The position numbers were made by a program, and so were the translations under genes. The notes under the pieces were generated by a model. It ran no database searches. It was not told the DNA's origin and worked only from the letters and a program-made list of their open reading frames with translations. A stretch of 64,000 nt of DNA from Emydura subglobosa. Taxonomy: Eukaryota > Chordata > Testudines > Chelidae. Below are positions 21,126 to 32,639 of the stretch, piece by piece (within the stretch, counting starts at the first letter, position 1; the number at the start of each line of letters is the position of its first letter). The DNA is taken from positions 36,719,863 through 36,783,862 of the forward strand of contig ML679962.1 in assembly GCA_007922225.1 (NCBI GenBank), written 5' to 3'.

Positions 21126-22316
21126 CGGAGGGATACAAAAAGTTTAAACCAGGCCCGGATAACTTGCACCCGAGAACCCTAAGAGGGTTGGCTGAGGAGA
21201 TCTGTGGTCCTCTGATAATTTATAATGAATCTCAGACTGCTAGGGCAGTTCCAGAAGAGAGCTGATGTGCCAGTGTTCAAAAAGGGCAAGTGGGATGTCT
21301 TGGTAACGGTAGCCTGTTAGCCATGCATCAATCCTGGGCAAAATAATGGCCAAGCTGACCCAGGAGTCAATTGATGAATGAAAAAATCTAGGAATATGAC
21401 TGGTACCCCTGGGAAGCCCCTCTGACTGCGTGGCCCAGCCGCTGCCCATGCTTGCATGTGCTCTAGTTTTCTCGAGTGGTGGTTTTCCGTTGTTTCAGCT
21501 GTCACTAAACAAAGGGGCATTTTAACTGTTCCCTTGCGTTGCCTGAATGGAAGACCACTATCTCACCCAACAGCTTCAGTGAGGTGGCATGATTGGTGAG
21601 CCTCTAGCATAATAATACAATATCACTGCTGCTAACACTTGTGGGTGACGCAAAGATCGCTAGAAAAGTGAATAGTGGTGAGGACAGACCAGTCCTACAG
21701 AGAGGTCTGGCTCACTTGGCAACCTGGACTTGCTCTAACAAACTGCATTTTAATACTGCCAAATGCAAAGGAAAGTTACACGTCTAGGAGCAAGGCATGC
21801 AGGCCGGACCTGCAGAGTGAAAGGCTGTATCCTGGAAAGCAGGGACTCTGAAAAGGATTTAGGGGTCACAGTGGACAAACAGAACATGAGCTTAAAGAGC
21901 TTACTCTGTTTATCTTATCGAAAAGAAGATTGAGAAGGGACTTGATTAGGGTGTATAAACACCTTCACGGGGAGAAGATACCCCCTACTAAAGCCTTCTT
22001 TAATTTAAAAGAGAAAGACAATAAGTGAACCAACGGCTGGTCACCTAAGCCAGACAAAGTCAAATTAGAAGCAAGGCCCACATTTTTCACCGTGAAGGTG
22101 ACTAACCATTAGAACAAACGACCAAGGAGAATGGTGGATTCTGCGTCTCTTGATGTCTTCAGATCCAGGCTGGCTGGCTTTCTGGGGGTTATGCTTTAAC
22201 TTAAGTTACTGGGCTCAGTACAGCAGTAACTGGGTGAAATTTAGTGACCTATGGTATACAGGAGATCAGACTAGATGATCGAATTGTTCCTTGGGGCCTT
22301 AAAGTCTCTGAATGTA
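21126..22316 (+). mobile_element. CR1/L3-type LINE fragment, second subfamily
   Basis: The translation starts with the RT entry block (PDNLHPRTLRGLAEEICGPL near 21157-21216, then VFKKGKWD near 21280). It resumes at about 21645 with a block matching the post-FADD region (GDAKIARKVNSGEDRPVLQ). The 3' part follows (CTTATCGAAAAGAAGATTGA near 21914; GTGGATTCTGCGTCTCTTGA near 22133). It ends with GAGATCAGACTAGATGATCG, then CCTTGGGGCCTTAAAGTCTC with TGAA. The end differs from that of the copy at 19.7-20.6 kb, so it is another subfamily. The catalytic box is lost and stops are frequent. Confidence 0.82.
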
Positions 22317-25300
22317 GTGTGCAGCAGGGGTAAAAGGTTCACTTTTCGCAAAGCCGTGTCCAGCTCTGTTCATGGCCCAAACTGAGAGATCCCTTCTGTG
22401 GCTGAAATGCATATATGGGTCTGAATTTGTTTGCAAGCAGTGAAAGGAAAAATCTACAGATACGTGTAGATCCAGAAAGTGTTTGCAGCAATCAAACTGA
22501 AGAGTTCGTCTCTTCTCAGTCTTTCTCCACGTTTCCCAAGAAAAGAGATGTTGATGCAACGTAGCGACTGCCATGACTCTCTTAACTCACCTTCAGCAAT
22601 GGGATTTCCATTTAGTGCTTCAAAATGCAAACGGTGAAATTCAAAGATGCACGTTGAGTACGGCAGCATTTGGTTGTTTTTGCCGTGCATAGTCCACTGC
22701 TGCTCAGGCAATCAGACTCACTTTTCAGGGTCTAACACGTGGCTAAAAATTTTGCAGGATCAAAGAAGGAAAGATTGAGATCCTTCCTAGTTGCACTAAC
22801 TACATGGCAGGATGCAAAGTGGTGTAGTATTCCTCAGATTGCTTGTGTGTGCCACTAGTTTTACAGTAGTTTCTCAAACTGTTAATAACTGCACAGTGAG
22901 AGAGTCAGCAGAGCAGGAAGAGTCAAGAGCTTAGAGATGCACCCTGTTTGGGTAGAAAGAGCACCCTCTTGAGAATGCAAAGATGGCAGTCTAGGTAGTC
23001 TAGAACAGGTTAGGTGACTAATCCGAAGCGTTCAGTTAATGAAATGTGGCTCTAATCTGAAGAATGCCCATGTAGAAATGACACATGCACCTTTCACCAG
23101 TGATCTGTTCCCTGTGTACAATCACATTTGTTTTCTTATGTAAAAATGAATAAGATTGTACTGCTTTTATTACCACCAGCCATACAGAAGCCTCAAAATC
23201 ACAGAGTGACATGGATTCTTTGCTGGCTTGCAAATTAACATAATTGTTAATGAAGGTCCAATTTCAGGCCCCTCTCCCCCCCTCCCCCCCCGTCTTCAAT
23301 TTAGGCCCTTAATCAGACCTCTGTAACTCCAGTGAGGACAATATCTGGAGTATGATCAAGTTGCACAAGTGAAACTCAATGCAGCATTTAAACTAGAATT
23401 TTTATTATTAGCGACGGTGCCAAATAAATAAACAAATGCCGGTCCGGGCTATGTTTGCAGAGTCATCCGGTTAAAATGAATAAAATCTCTTTTACTTGTC
23501 AACCGAGCAAATTCCCTGGGGACTCACTTTCAGGCAGTAAAGCAGAACCCTCCTGAGGCTGTTTTTCACAGAGTAACTCTCAAGACTAGAGCAGTATTTT
23601 TAACGCAGAAGTAAGCAGCTGTCACTACTGAATGATCACCCAGAAGCTTGGAGTTCAAATACACTTATGTGACCTTCCTGGGGTGTGTCTTCCCCAAATC
23701 TAACCAAATCCTGGCCTTTTCCTCCAGCAGCCCTGTTCACCTGCATTCCTATTCCCCACCCCCAAGAGTTGTCCTACGTTAGGAGATATTCCATTAGGAG
23801 AGGGAATGTTGCAATGGAGTCTGACACTAACTGTTCGCCTTACCTGACTCTTCTATGCAAATCTCCTAGGTGCCAAGTCTTCATGGCCTCACAGAATGAT
23901 CGAATGCCCGTAAATAAATGAGAGCTTTAAGGTTTCTGAGGGAGGAATTATCAGCACTTTTCTTTAACCTAAAAAAAAAAAAAAAAAAGAGAGAGTGGTC
24001 TTGGATTGAGGTTTAAGCTGGCGCTTATGTTTTGCTGACTACTTCACTGGCCCATGCCAGGAATTGCCAATTGATGTCCACATGGTCTTGTTATCCCCTG
24101 AGGAGAGTTGGAGAGCTCTCAGTAAACAAACTGGGAAAGAAGGTTCTGACTGCTCAAAAGGATTCTGCTTGGGGTAGCCACATAATAATAAGCTAGCCTT
24201 GTCTGTCTGTCCTGCCAAGCTGCCATCCACTCCGTAGACATGCCATTGTCAGACATGATCATGTGTGTGATCCTGGTGCCATCTGCTGGTGGAGAAGCCT
24301 TAAGAGGAGAGAGCTGCTCAGGGAAAGGCGAGGTTAGATGAGTTGGAGGAGTAAAAGAGAAGGGAGGGAAAGGCATTACTCCTCACTGTGCAGTTCCCCA
24401 ATCTGAATTGGTCACAAGTTACCCGTTGGGGATTTTAATAAGCTGCAGTTTGCAAATCATTTATGGCACAAATAAGTTAGAAAGATTGGCTGTTTCTTTT
24501 GCAGCTGTTGTAGTGGTTTCTCCTGAACCTCTGGATCACAATCCATGTCACTTTAAATGACCTCTTGGAATTGCAATTCCAAGTCCTTAGCTGAATTGCT
24601 CCATGAAACGTGCATATGAAGCGTTTACTTTGTTACGTCACTTTCCACAGCGTGTACTAAGAGAAATGAAGCCAGGAGTGTTATATCTCAAACTTTATTC
24701 GATCGTTTTGGGAACTCAGGGACTTGTGTATTTTAAGTGAAGGAAAATCAAAAGTTTCTGTCTGTCTTTCTTCCAGCTGAACTGTAGACTTGGGTCTGCT
24801 TTCTTTGACCTTTTAAGCTTTGATAAAATCAACCTTTATACATGATGCATGAGCCTGGTTCTTTGAAACCTACAAGAAATGGTTTGTTCATTGAACATGC
24901 AAACAAATTACTTTCTGTGGACTGGGATTTAAACTGACATTAAGCTTGGAGAACTTCTATATTTAATTATGTATAAGGGCCAGAAAACAATTTGTAACCT
25001 TAAAACAGTTTAATTAAAAGCGAAGTCCTTTCTGTGGATGGAATTTATTCTAATAAAGCTCTGGCCCTTTGGTGTGGTTTTTGCTTGTGTGTTTGGTAGA
25101 GCTGATCTTTGCAAAACAGGAGACTCCTTTATTGGGTTTTCAACATTAGTTTTGGATTTGAAAAGAAATGACAAAAATATTCACAGATGCTGTCAACAGT
25201 AGCCTCTGAAATTGGTGACCATATGACCCCTGCTTTGTGATAGGAAGGTATTAACCCTTGGGAACCCTGACCTGTGCCGGGTAGCTGGACCAGGAAATAC

Positions 25301-26298
25301 AGATCAGTGTCTTTCCAGCAGGCTTTTCAAATGGGAAGCACAAATACCGTGTGAGGCTGCTGCTGTTCTGTGACTCAGATGGCCCTGGCGGGATTTGCCC
25401 CTTAGGGTGGGAAGAACCAGGAGCTGCAATTATTCCCTCCTTTGAACCATGTACCCTGCTGCTTACAGAGCAGTTTGATATGCACATGCAGTGATTAAAC
25501 TGACAGTATTTCCAGCCTGTCTCCTTTCGTCGAAGTCTTTACAAAGCAGAAGGGGGATAAACATCAAGTCTATGAATGTGCATTTACAAAATGGCAAGCT
25601 GCCGAGGTACTGCTCTTGACTTCACTGCTCCCCTTGCTGGACTTTCTTGCACTACAAGGGAATCCGTTTCAATTAATTGATTCCTTGCACTTTCAGAACA
25701 AAACAAAAAAAAGGGCCCTTGTCTGTTTGATCTTGCAGTTGCATTGTTTTGTCCAGGGGCTTGGGGGCGGGGGGAATGATTGCCAAGTTAAACTGTTTTG
25801 CTTTTTTGATTGATTAGGTTGGCTCACATGTTGTTTGTTTAAATTTTGAGTATTTACAAGACATTCTTAGTTTTTGTCATGAAAACTGTAATGGGAACAA
25901 AATAGGTTTGCAATTGGCACTTCCACGATGCCTTTTTTCCAAAGAGGGAAACTTAAGCAGGTTCTCGGTGGGGGGGCAGAGGGGGAGTTCCTCCTCTTAT
26001 CTGGATGTAGGCTTTTAACTCACTAATGTGAGCTGCCAGAACCCTTGCGGTAGCAAAGAGAATGGGTGTCAATGGGTTCCCTTAAGTATATTATCTGATG
26101 CATCCTTTATTGACATGAGCGAGGAGGGCCAGCCACTAACATCACCATTAGACCCCACGGTATTGGACACAGCATAAAACCAAAGAACAATGGAATAGAC
26201 ACTGGAGAAATAGAAACAAAGCTGTCATCCGAAGAACAGGTAATAAAAGTGTGTGTTCTATTAACGACATACTGAGATAAGGAGATGTGCCGTTAATG

Positions 26299-26299
<1 letters not shown>
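22317..26299. other. Unique DNA, no gene recognised
   Basis: The stretch holds a C-rich tract near 23272-23291, an A18 run at 23971-23988 and a strong CTCF-like motif at 24276-24289. Frames of up to about 90 codons occur on both strands without motif. No repeat family was identified. Confidence 0.3.
24276..24289 (-). promoter_or_regulatory. CTCF-like motif, perfect core match
   Basis: Read on the minus strand, the site is CCAGCAGATGGCAC. It fits the CTCF core CCASYAGRKGGCRS at all 14 positions, and its flank CACCAGCAGATGGCACCAGG is typical. Of the motifs seen in this window it is the best single candidate for an insulator or loop anchor. Binding is inferred from sequence only. Confidence 0.55.

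Positions 26300-26300
<1 letters not shown>

Positions 26301-26334
<34 letters not shown>
26301..26334 (+). repeat. (GT)17 microsatellite
   Basis: Seventeen uninterrupted GT dinucleotides. On the minus strand it yields an artificial His-Thr repeat in open frames, which should not be read as protein. Confidence 0.97.
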
Positions 26335-26337
<3 letters not shown>

Positions 26338-28002
26338 GCTTGGTGCAAACATGTCTCTGCTAATGTCTTTACTAGAGAGAAAAATGCTTTTACCTTTGGG
26401 GGGGTGAAAGAGGGCCACATCCTGGCTGATGCAGCCTTTCAACAAACACAGGCAGGGTTTGGAATTGCAGAAGCAATATGAAACCCTGTGACCTTCCCTA
26501 CGCACATAGCCTCATGCCTTTACAGCCCGCTTGCATGTTCTATTTCTGCTAAGTAGTTCTTTCTAGCCAGCCCCAGCTGAACCAGGCCCTCTTCCCCAGC
26601 ACTCAAGCCCCATCGTGGCCCAGTTGCCACGGCTTTGAAAGGCAGTTGTTCCACGTGGCTAACTTCTATCCTGTGCTCCTGCCCCAGGAACCGTTCTGGC
26701 AAACAAACCGCAGAATTTGGTCCTCGTGGCTTTGATTCAGAGCAGGATGGCCTCAGGATGGTGTGCGTTACGTCCCCTCTGATTAGAAGAATAGCTGATG
26801 TAGGTTCCCCATCTCTGTTCTGCACTTACCCCCTTTCCCGTTAACATCAGTCTGAGCCAGCTGACGGCGGTGCATCGCAAAGCTACGCATGTGCACAAGT
26901 GCAGAAGGGAAGGCCTGACGTCACAAGGGCCAAGGTGCAGCCACTGCTTGAATGGATCCGAAGTGTTGTATGTGGTGTCTCAAGGTCAGATGTATCATGA
27001 GGTCAGAGGACCTCCACTGAGCTCCCATTGCCTGCTGGAGAGGTGAGCCGTGTCTGGCTCACGTCCGTGCTTTCTGTCTGTCTGTCTAGGAACGTCACTG
27101 ACGGAAGACGTCATCTGTCAGCTTTGGTAGCCCCACTCTTGGGTGCTGGTTTCTCTCCCTATCTAGCAGCAGTCTAGCGCTTTAAGAGTTGCACTTGGCA
27201 CATATCAGCGTATCCGTCTGTTTCTGGGTTTCTCCCGTTGGTCGGTGGTTTTTGGTGACTGGCGCTTTTAGAGCAATTTGATATTTAGCCCTCAGAGGCA
27301 GGGAATCAGTGTTATTCTTCTGAAACTTCCAAGTCCTCTTTAAAGCACCTCTTTCAGATGTAAATGCACTGAGTGCTTTTATAGTATCTTAGTTCCCCAG
27401 CCGTCACTGCTGTATTGTCCACAACTGTTTCTCTTTTGGATTTCAAGCCAGCTCTGAAATCACTGCAGACTGGTGAATGAAGTTTCTATTTCCCCATCCC
27501 CCTTCTCCCCCTGAATTTTTGAACTGGCGATTGGGGAACAAAGCCAGTGGTGATGTCTGTTCTCATTCTCCATGCAAAGCCCCCGCCGCAAGTCAAACGC
27601 TGTGCGCAAGGCTGAAGGTGACGGTTCTGGTGGCTCAGTGCTTAAAACCATGCGTGCTAAGCATTTTAGGCCTTCCCAGAGTTTGAGAGCTATTCTGTGT
27701 AGGTGGTTTTCCTTCGTGCGCAGAAGTAAATTTGCGAGTTTAAACCTATGAAAGTGGAGATTTGCGTATCCTTGTTCTGCACAAAGTCCTTGAGATTTGA
27801 TGCTCCATAGCATTTGTGGTGCTCGGGAAGTTGGCTTCAAGCTCTGAGCGAGGGTTAGGTCGGAGCCAGGCAGTTAGTTCTTCCTTCCCCTTAGGCCTCA
27901 ATGCCGCTGGGGGGAGATGAAGTAAGTTTGCCAAGTCGGCGCTGGACTGCCTGGGACCAGTCGCTTGCATGTCTTCAGTATTGCAGGGCTGGGCATGCAT
28001 CT
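26335..28002. other. Unique DNA with a CRE-like cluster
   Basis: No gene recognised. The 26.9-27.1 kb part carries several TGACG-type sites and a short TCTG repeat at 27073-27087. The longest frame (126 codons, 27460-27840, minus) shows no motif and overlaps a plus frame. Confidence 0.3.
26916..26923. promoter_or_regulatory. CRE palindrome (ATF/CREB-type site)
   Basis: TGACGTCA is the full palindromic cAMP-response element. Within 200 bases downstream there are three related sites: ACGTCA at 27092, TGACG at 27099 and AGACGTCA at 27116. CpG-containing CRE sites are uncommon by chance in vertebrate DNA because of CpG depletion. No TATA box or transcript start is evident nearby. Confidence 0.35.
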
Positions 28003-28080
28003 TGGTCCTGATTCAGTGCTCGGTGAGGTCATTGACTTCAGTGGGGCTTGGCCTACGCCTGAAGTGAATGCAGCACCCCT
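28003..28080 (+). repeat. Amniote 'attgacttcagtggg' repeat fragment
   Basis: GTCCTGATTCAGTGCTCGGT is followed by CATTGACTTCAGTGGGGCTT and CTGAAGTGAATGCAGCACCC. This matches a recurrent short repeat of reptiles and birds ('gatcc...attgacttcaatggg'), which I know from memory but cannot name. Confidence 0.45.
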
Positions 28081-31000
28081 GAATCCTCACTTGAGGAAGA
28101 TTTAAAATTCACCTTAGCTTATGCACACAAATAGGGAACTAAATGGGCATCAGTCGTGTTAGGAGCAGCGATATTCTAGTTGGGTCCTGCTACAGATGCA
28201 ACAAGCTAAAATGTGAGTCTTTGGCTTCCAAGGGTCTACTAGAAGCAATAATGCATACGAATGTGTGTGTCACTTCAGAAGTACAAGTTAATAATGCCCT
28301 TGTTAAATCTATGTCCCTGAAAACTTCCTTCCTGAGAGCTATAGGCATTTTGAAGCTAAGATCAGACAAATGCATCCGAATCAGCTTTGTGCTTATCTTC
28401 AAGTCAGCGCTGACCAAAATACCTGAATACCATTTTTTCCTTGGGACAGGGGAGGGAGCGTGTGTGTCTGGCATATTTTAACACAGAAGATAAAAACCAT
28501 ACCTGAGTTGATCAGTGTCTGTGTCCCAGAATACGTCTTTTAGCAACTCTCAGGCTCTTCTCCAATCTGCCAAGGGATGATAGCAGAGTGTTCACTGGGA
28601 ATGCTTTTGGTCAAACCTTTAACATTCTTCTAACCTGGGATTTAGTTGTGCAAATGATCTCAGCCTGGATCTGGCAAGTTGAATAAAGATGGGTTTTTAA
28701 AAGGGGGAAAGAGTAGGATTAGAGTACTAGTTTATTCTTATTTGCAGGCCTGGCCAAAGCATCCACACTGTTTTCTCCTCCTACATTTAAAAACATGTTT
28801 TGTCTCTTCCCCGACTCCCAAACGTTAGCATTTCAGAGAAGCAGTCGTATCCAGCATGGGCAGTTTGCCATCTGCTGTCTAAAGTGTCAGCATAAAAAAT
28901 TATAGATGCAAGCTGGTGGTAGCCCTTTGCCAAACTGAACGTAGGGGCTGAATCTTTTCCTCCTTTCAGAAACAATGTGGAGTTATTAACACACAATATT
29001 GTACACTAGAATAACATTAATGGGCCTGATGAAAAAAGCTGCCTGGAATGTTGCAAAATCCAAGTCCAAGATAAGGCTCACCTCTCTGTTCACTCATCCC
29101 ACTGTTTCCTTGTGTGAGATTTCTCCCATTTCTCAACCCCCTGCAGAGAAACATAACTTGAAATCAGTTCAGTTTTTAAAAGGTAGTTTTGGTTATCACA
29201 CGTTCCCTGCTAATTTTTCTGGTGTTTACCTTCAGATTTTCTTTATCTCCTTTCTTGTTGTTTGAAAGACCCACAGCACAGAGGAATGGGAAGAAAGTTA
29301 CTGAATACAGAGTGCTGTGCAAATAAACTGTAAAAATATGGGGAGAAGGGAAAAACCCCACCTCTCTCCTTTATAGTCACCTCGGGTGATATTGCAGGAG
29401 TTTTTTAAAAAAATGTTTCAAACAAATGTGATTTGTTTAAATTGATTCTGTCCCTTTAAACTTTCCTGGTTCTTACAGGATTCAAATATTTCTGTTTTTG
29501 CTGTTTGTTTTACTTTGGAAAGTTCATGGTAGTATTAAGGGAAGATGTAGCCCTATGTAATATTCTTACAACATCTATCTTTCATGGACATTATTAGAGT
29601 GTGCATTATGTGTGTGGATTATCCGTATAATCTTTATTAAACTTCTATAGCCATAATACCTAGTGCATAATAAAATCTATTTGAAAAGAGCCACCCTGCC
29701 TAACGTAAGTCCGAGTTCTTCTTTGGGTATTTTAAAAACCAAATATGATAGGGGAAATCACAGATTCATCGGTTATGAAATTTCTTCTTTAGATGTCAGG
29801 TTATCTAAAGTTTTATAGCTCAGAAATGGCCAAATGGATATTCTTACTTTTAAAAAAAGTAAATAAAAAGCTCATAAGATGAGGCTTTCTAATCTTTTCA
29901 AAGCTTCAGATAAGAATGCTTTTTTTATAACCCATATACGTACCGCCATGAAAATCAGGGTCTGTAATGCAAATACTGCTAGGCCCATAACTAGAACGGC
30001 ACTAGAGGGCGCCATTATAATATTGAAATGGCCAGATTTTCTTGAGCTAATTCACTCTCGGGAATAGAATAACTAAATTTATAAATACAGAGAGCACAGT
30101 GCTCTCTCAGACTCGTACATCAACCACTGGGACGTGGTCAACAGTTCCCTAATACTATTCAGCAGTTCTCATAAAAAAAATCCACTGAGTTTTTAAAAAA
30201 TGTGATTGGGACATTTGTGAATACATTTCTGGGTGAATATACATTCATTCCTAAAGTAAATGGAAGGAAGATCAAACCACTGATGTTGATCACTGAAATC
30301 AAGAGTAAAAACAACATCAGGAAAACACACGAGAAATGAGCATTAGCAGAATGTGTGTTTATAATTTAACAGGTACTAAAAAGTAAGCATTTTAAATGCT
30401 TTAGTTTTGTTAATGGACCTTTAAGTATCTGTTCTGTCCCAGTTATGATTGCAACTTCCAGGATAAATATATATAAACCGTAGCAGATGTTCAGTGTACT
30501 TCAGTTATTGACACAGACCTATTTTTAGGTTGGTTTCGTGATACAATTTGGTTCAGTCTTTTTCCTCCCCTCCTTTAGTTCTGTGTGATATAAGTGTCTT
30601 TATTTTTGTTACAGTATAGCCTCTTTCATTTGATCCAGTAAGAACTGCATGTCTTTGAATTCTTTTTAAAAGTAATTTTCCCAACAGGGTGGGGTCTGAG
30701 GATGGGAGGGGAGGGGATCGTCTTTATTTGTGCAGTATCCTCATGATCCACAGCCCTTGGCTTTCATCAGACAGGTTTCTCCCTGTCTTGCTGTCCTCTA
30801 AAAAAAATTGAGCATGTCATTGATTTTTCTTTTGTGAGTAGTCCACTTGAAATGACGCTCTGGAGATGAAAAACCAGTGAGCAGTCATCAAAAGCCTGTC
30901 AGGTTTGAGGAATGTAATGTTCAACACCTGTGCAAAGAAATAAGCTGTGTTTATTAGCGAGGTCCCAAAGCGTCTGCATGCTATTTGCATACTTACTAAC

Positions 31001-31492
31001 AAGTGAGGTTAGGTGTGTTCATGACTTAGTTACTTGGCCCTTTGCTACCATTCTGCATGGCAGACCATTGGATTCTTTTTATACGTGAAATCCTTTTAAT
31101 TATTTTCCTTGGCAATGTTATGGACTGCTACCAATATTGTTCTTTTAAAGGTTACAGTAAGAGGCTCTAATGGTTTGGGAATTAAGTACAAAAGCATACA
31201 TATATAAAATCACGTTGCTGTTAGGTAGTTCAGGTATGAAATTAGTGCTCTCTTCTAGTTTTTCAGCCTTTTAAAAAGCCGGATGTTATCAGAAATGATT
31301 TTCAATTAAAAAAAAACAAAAAAAGGTGGCAGCATCTTTTGGCAAGGAGTGGGATGTATATTTAAACTTTCCTGCTCAGCGTTGGAAACTCCTGTCCACC
31401 TACTCTGGAGATAGACTGAGCAAATGGAGCCTGAGCAGGAACGGAAACCAAATGCTCTCGTCTGACTGTGCAAAAAGAGTCTGACTCTGCGA
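28081..31492. other. AT-rich unique DNA, no gene recognised
   Basis: No repeat family and no gene-like frame. A CTCF-like site sits at 29999-30012. AT-rich sections at 29.5-30.6 kb are non-repetitive. The frames seen (up to about 112 codons at 28143-28481) overlap opposite-strand frames. Confidence 0.3.
29999..30012 (+). promoter_or_regulatory. CTCF-like motif
   Basis: GCACTAGAGGGCGC matches the CTCF core CCASYAGRKGGCRS at 13 of 14 positions, with G for the first C. The context CGGCACTAGAGGGCGCCATT includes the favoured GGCGCC downstream flank. It lies in AT-rich surroundings, so the local GC and CpG content stands out. Confidence 0.5.
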
Positions 31493-31562
31493 AGCGCTGA
31501 GCACCATCCATACTCGGATTTCAATGGGAGATGAGGGACTTCAGCACTGAACAGGATTGGAA
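31493..31562. repeat. Palindromic 'gctgagcacc...ttcaatggg' repeat fragment
   Basis: CGCTGAGCACCATCCATACT, GGATTTCAATGGGAGATGAG and GGACTTCAGCACTGAACAGG follow the order of an amniote palindromic repeat ('gtgctgagcaccc...tcccattgacttcaatggg...gtgctcagcac'). The ends (AGCGCTGAGC / TTCAGCACT) are inverted copies. Confidence 0.5.
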
Positions 31563-31617
31563 CCAACATAAGCAAAGTGGTTGGGATTTTCAGAAACGCT
31601 CAGTATTCACCCACCTC

Positions 31618-31682
31618 TGCTCCCACCAAAGTCTGTGGGAGTTTCACCGCTGACTTCCCTGGGAACGGAATTTAGCCAGCAC
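31618..31682 (+). repeat. Second 'gaagtcaatgggag' type repeat fragment
   Basis: TGCTCCCACCAAAGTCTGTG with GGAGTTTCACCGCTGACTTC and CCTGGGAACGGAATTTAGCC matches the family 'cccattgaagtcaatgggagttttgccattgacttcaatgggagcaggat'. It is diverged. Confidence 0.45.
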
Positions 31683-31944
31683 TGTGCTGTTTTGAGTGCC
31701 ACCTGTAGCACACAAATGGGGGGGAAGGATGGCATCAATGACAGAGCCGTTTGTCTCCCAACTCCAAAAGGGAGTACTGCTGGCAGAGATACGGAGGGCC
31801 AGAGATCGTAGGGTTCCGCTCACACGGCACGCAGAGGGTAACTGGTTTTACAGGCCACCTTACGCTCCTATAGCCCTGCCTGGGGGGGAAGAGGTGACTC
31901 TAGGTGTCAGTGCAACTCTTGGAGTCTTATCTTTCCACTTGTGG

Positions 31945-32012
31945 GACCAAATTTACCCACAGTGTGACTCTGTTGACTTCCTGGATATTACACCACGAAC
32001 GAATGTGACCCA
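31945..32012. repeat. Palindromic 'ccaaattca...tgtaactc' repeat fragment
   Basis: GGACCAAATTTACCCACAGT, GTGACTCTGTTGACTTCCTG and GATATTACACCACGAACGAA with TGTGACCCA match a palindromic family whose consensus I recall as 'ggccaaattcatccctggtgtaactccattgacttcaatgg...ttacaccagggatgaatttggcc'. Confidence 0.5.
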
Positions 32013-32519
32013 CAGTAGCCCTTATGGGAAAGGTGTGTAGCTTTTAGGCAAGAAACCAGTGAGGTTCTGTAAAGGTCTAAAGCTACCAAAGGTAATGACC
32101 CTATTTTTTTAAGCATCCCATAGATTACACTGGCAAGGCTACAGTTCTTTATTATTTTGTGAAGAAAGATTCTCTGTTCAATTCTATATATTTTTCCCCA
32201 TTGCTGGGGGAGGGGGAAGAAAATCTAGAAATCCGTGTATGACCATGAACTTTTCTGGTTACGAGTTGCAGAAGTTGGCTACAACAATCGCTGCGTGACA
32301 ACAAAGGCTGTACTGTGGTTAGGTATTCCAGTGTTCTTTTATAGCACTCACGGTGAGCCAGGTGCTCTAACAAAGGCCCTGGGAGGACCCTGTCCCCTCC
32401 CCAGAGAGCACACTAGCTAAATACTCTTTGCCAAGCACAATCTTGCCAGCCTCACACACTAAAAAATCATGAGTCCCACCTCGAAAAAAAACCAAAACCC
32501 CAAAATCATTAGATTGGCT
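32013..32519. other. Short unique spacer
   Basis: Nothing recognised. A run of A/C (AAAAAAAACCAAAACCCCAA) occurs near 32484-32504. Confidence 0.3.
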
Positions 32520-32524
32520 TCGGA

Positions 32525-32638
32525 AAGGCCCTGATTCAGCAAAGTGCTGAAGCACGTACTGAGCCTTAAGATCACAGTTAGTTCCACTGATTTCTTAAAG
32601 TTAAGCGTGTGCTTAAGTGCTTTGCTCAATTGGATCCA
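32525..32638. repeat. Palindromic MITE-like element
   Basis: The left arm 32529-32570 (CCTGATTCAGCAAAGTGCTG, AAGCAC..., CCTTAAG) pairs with the right arm 32595-32636 (TTAAAGTTAAGCGTGTGCTT, AAGTGCTTTGCTCAATTGGA), separated by GATCACAGTTAGTTCCACTG. The two arms match imperfectly over about 40 bases, as in old copies of the 'gatcctgcaaagcacttaagcacgtgcttaa' family. Confidence 0.6.
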
Positions 32639-32639
32639 A

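Noticed and set aside
26148..26505. His-Thr-rich frames on the minus strand
   Set aside because: They are products of the (GT)17 microsatellite.
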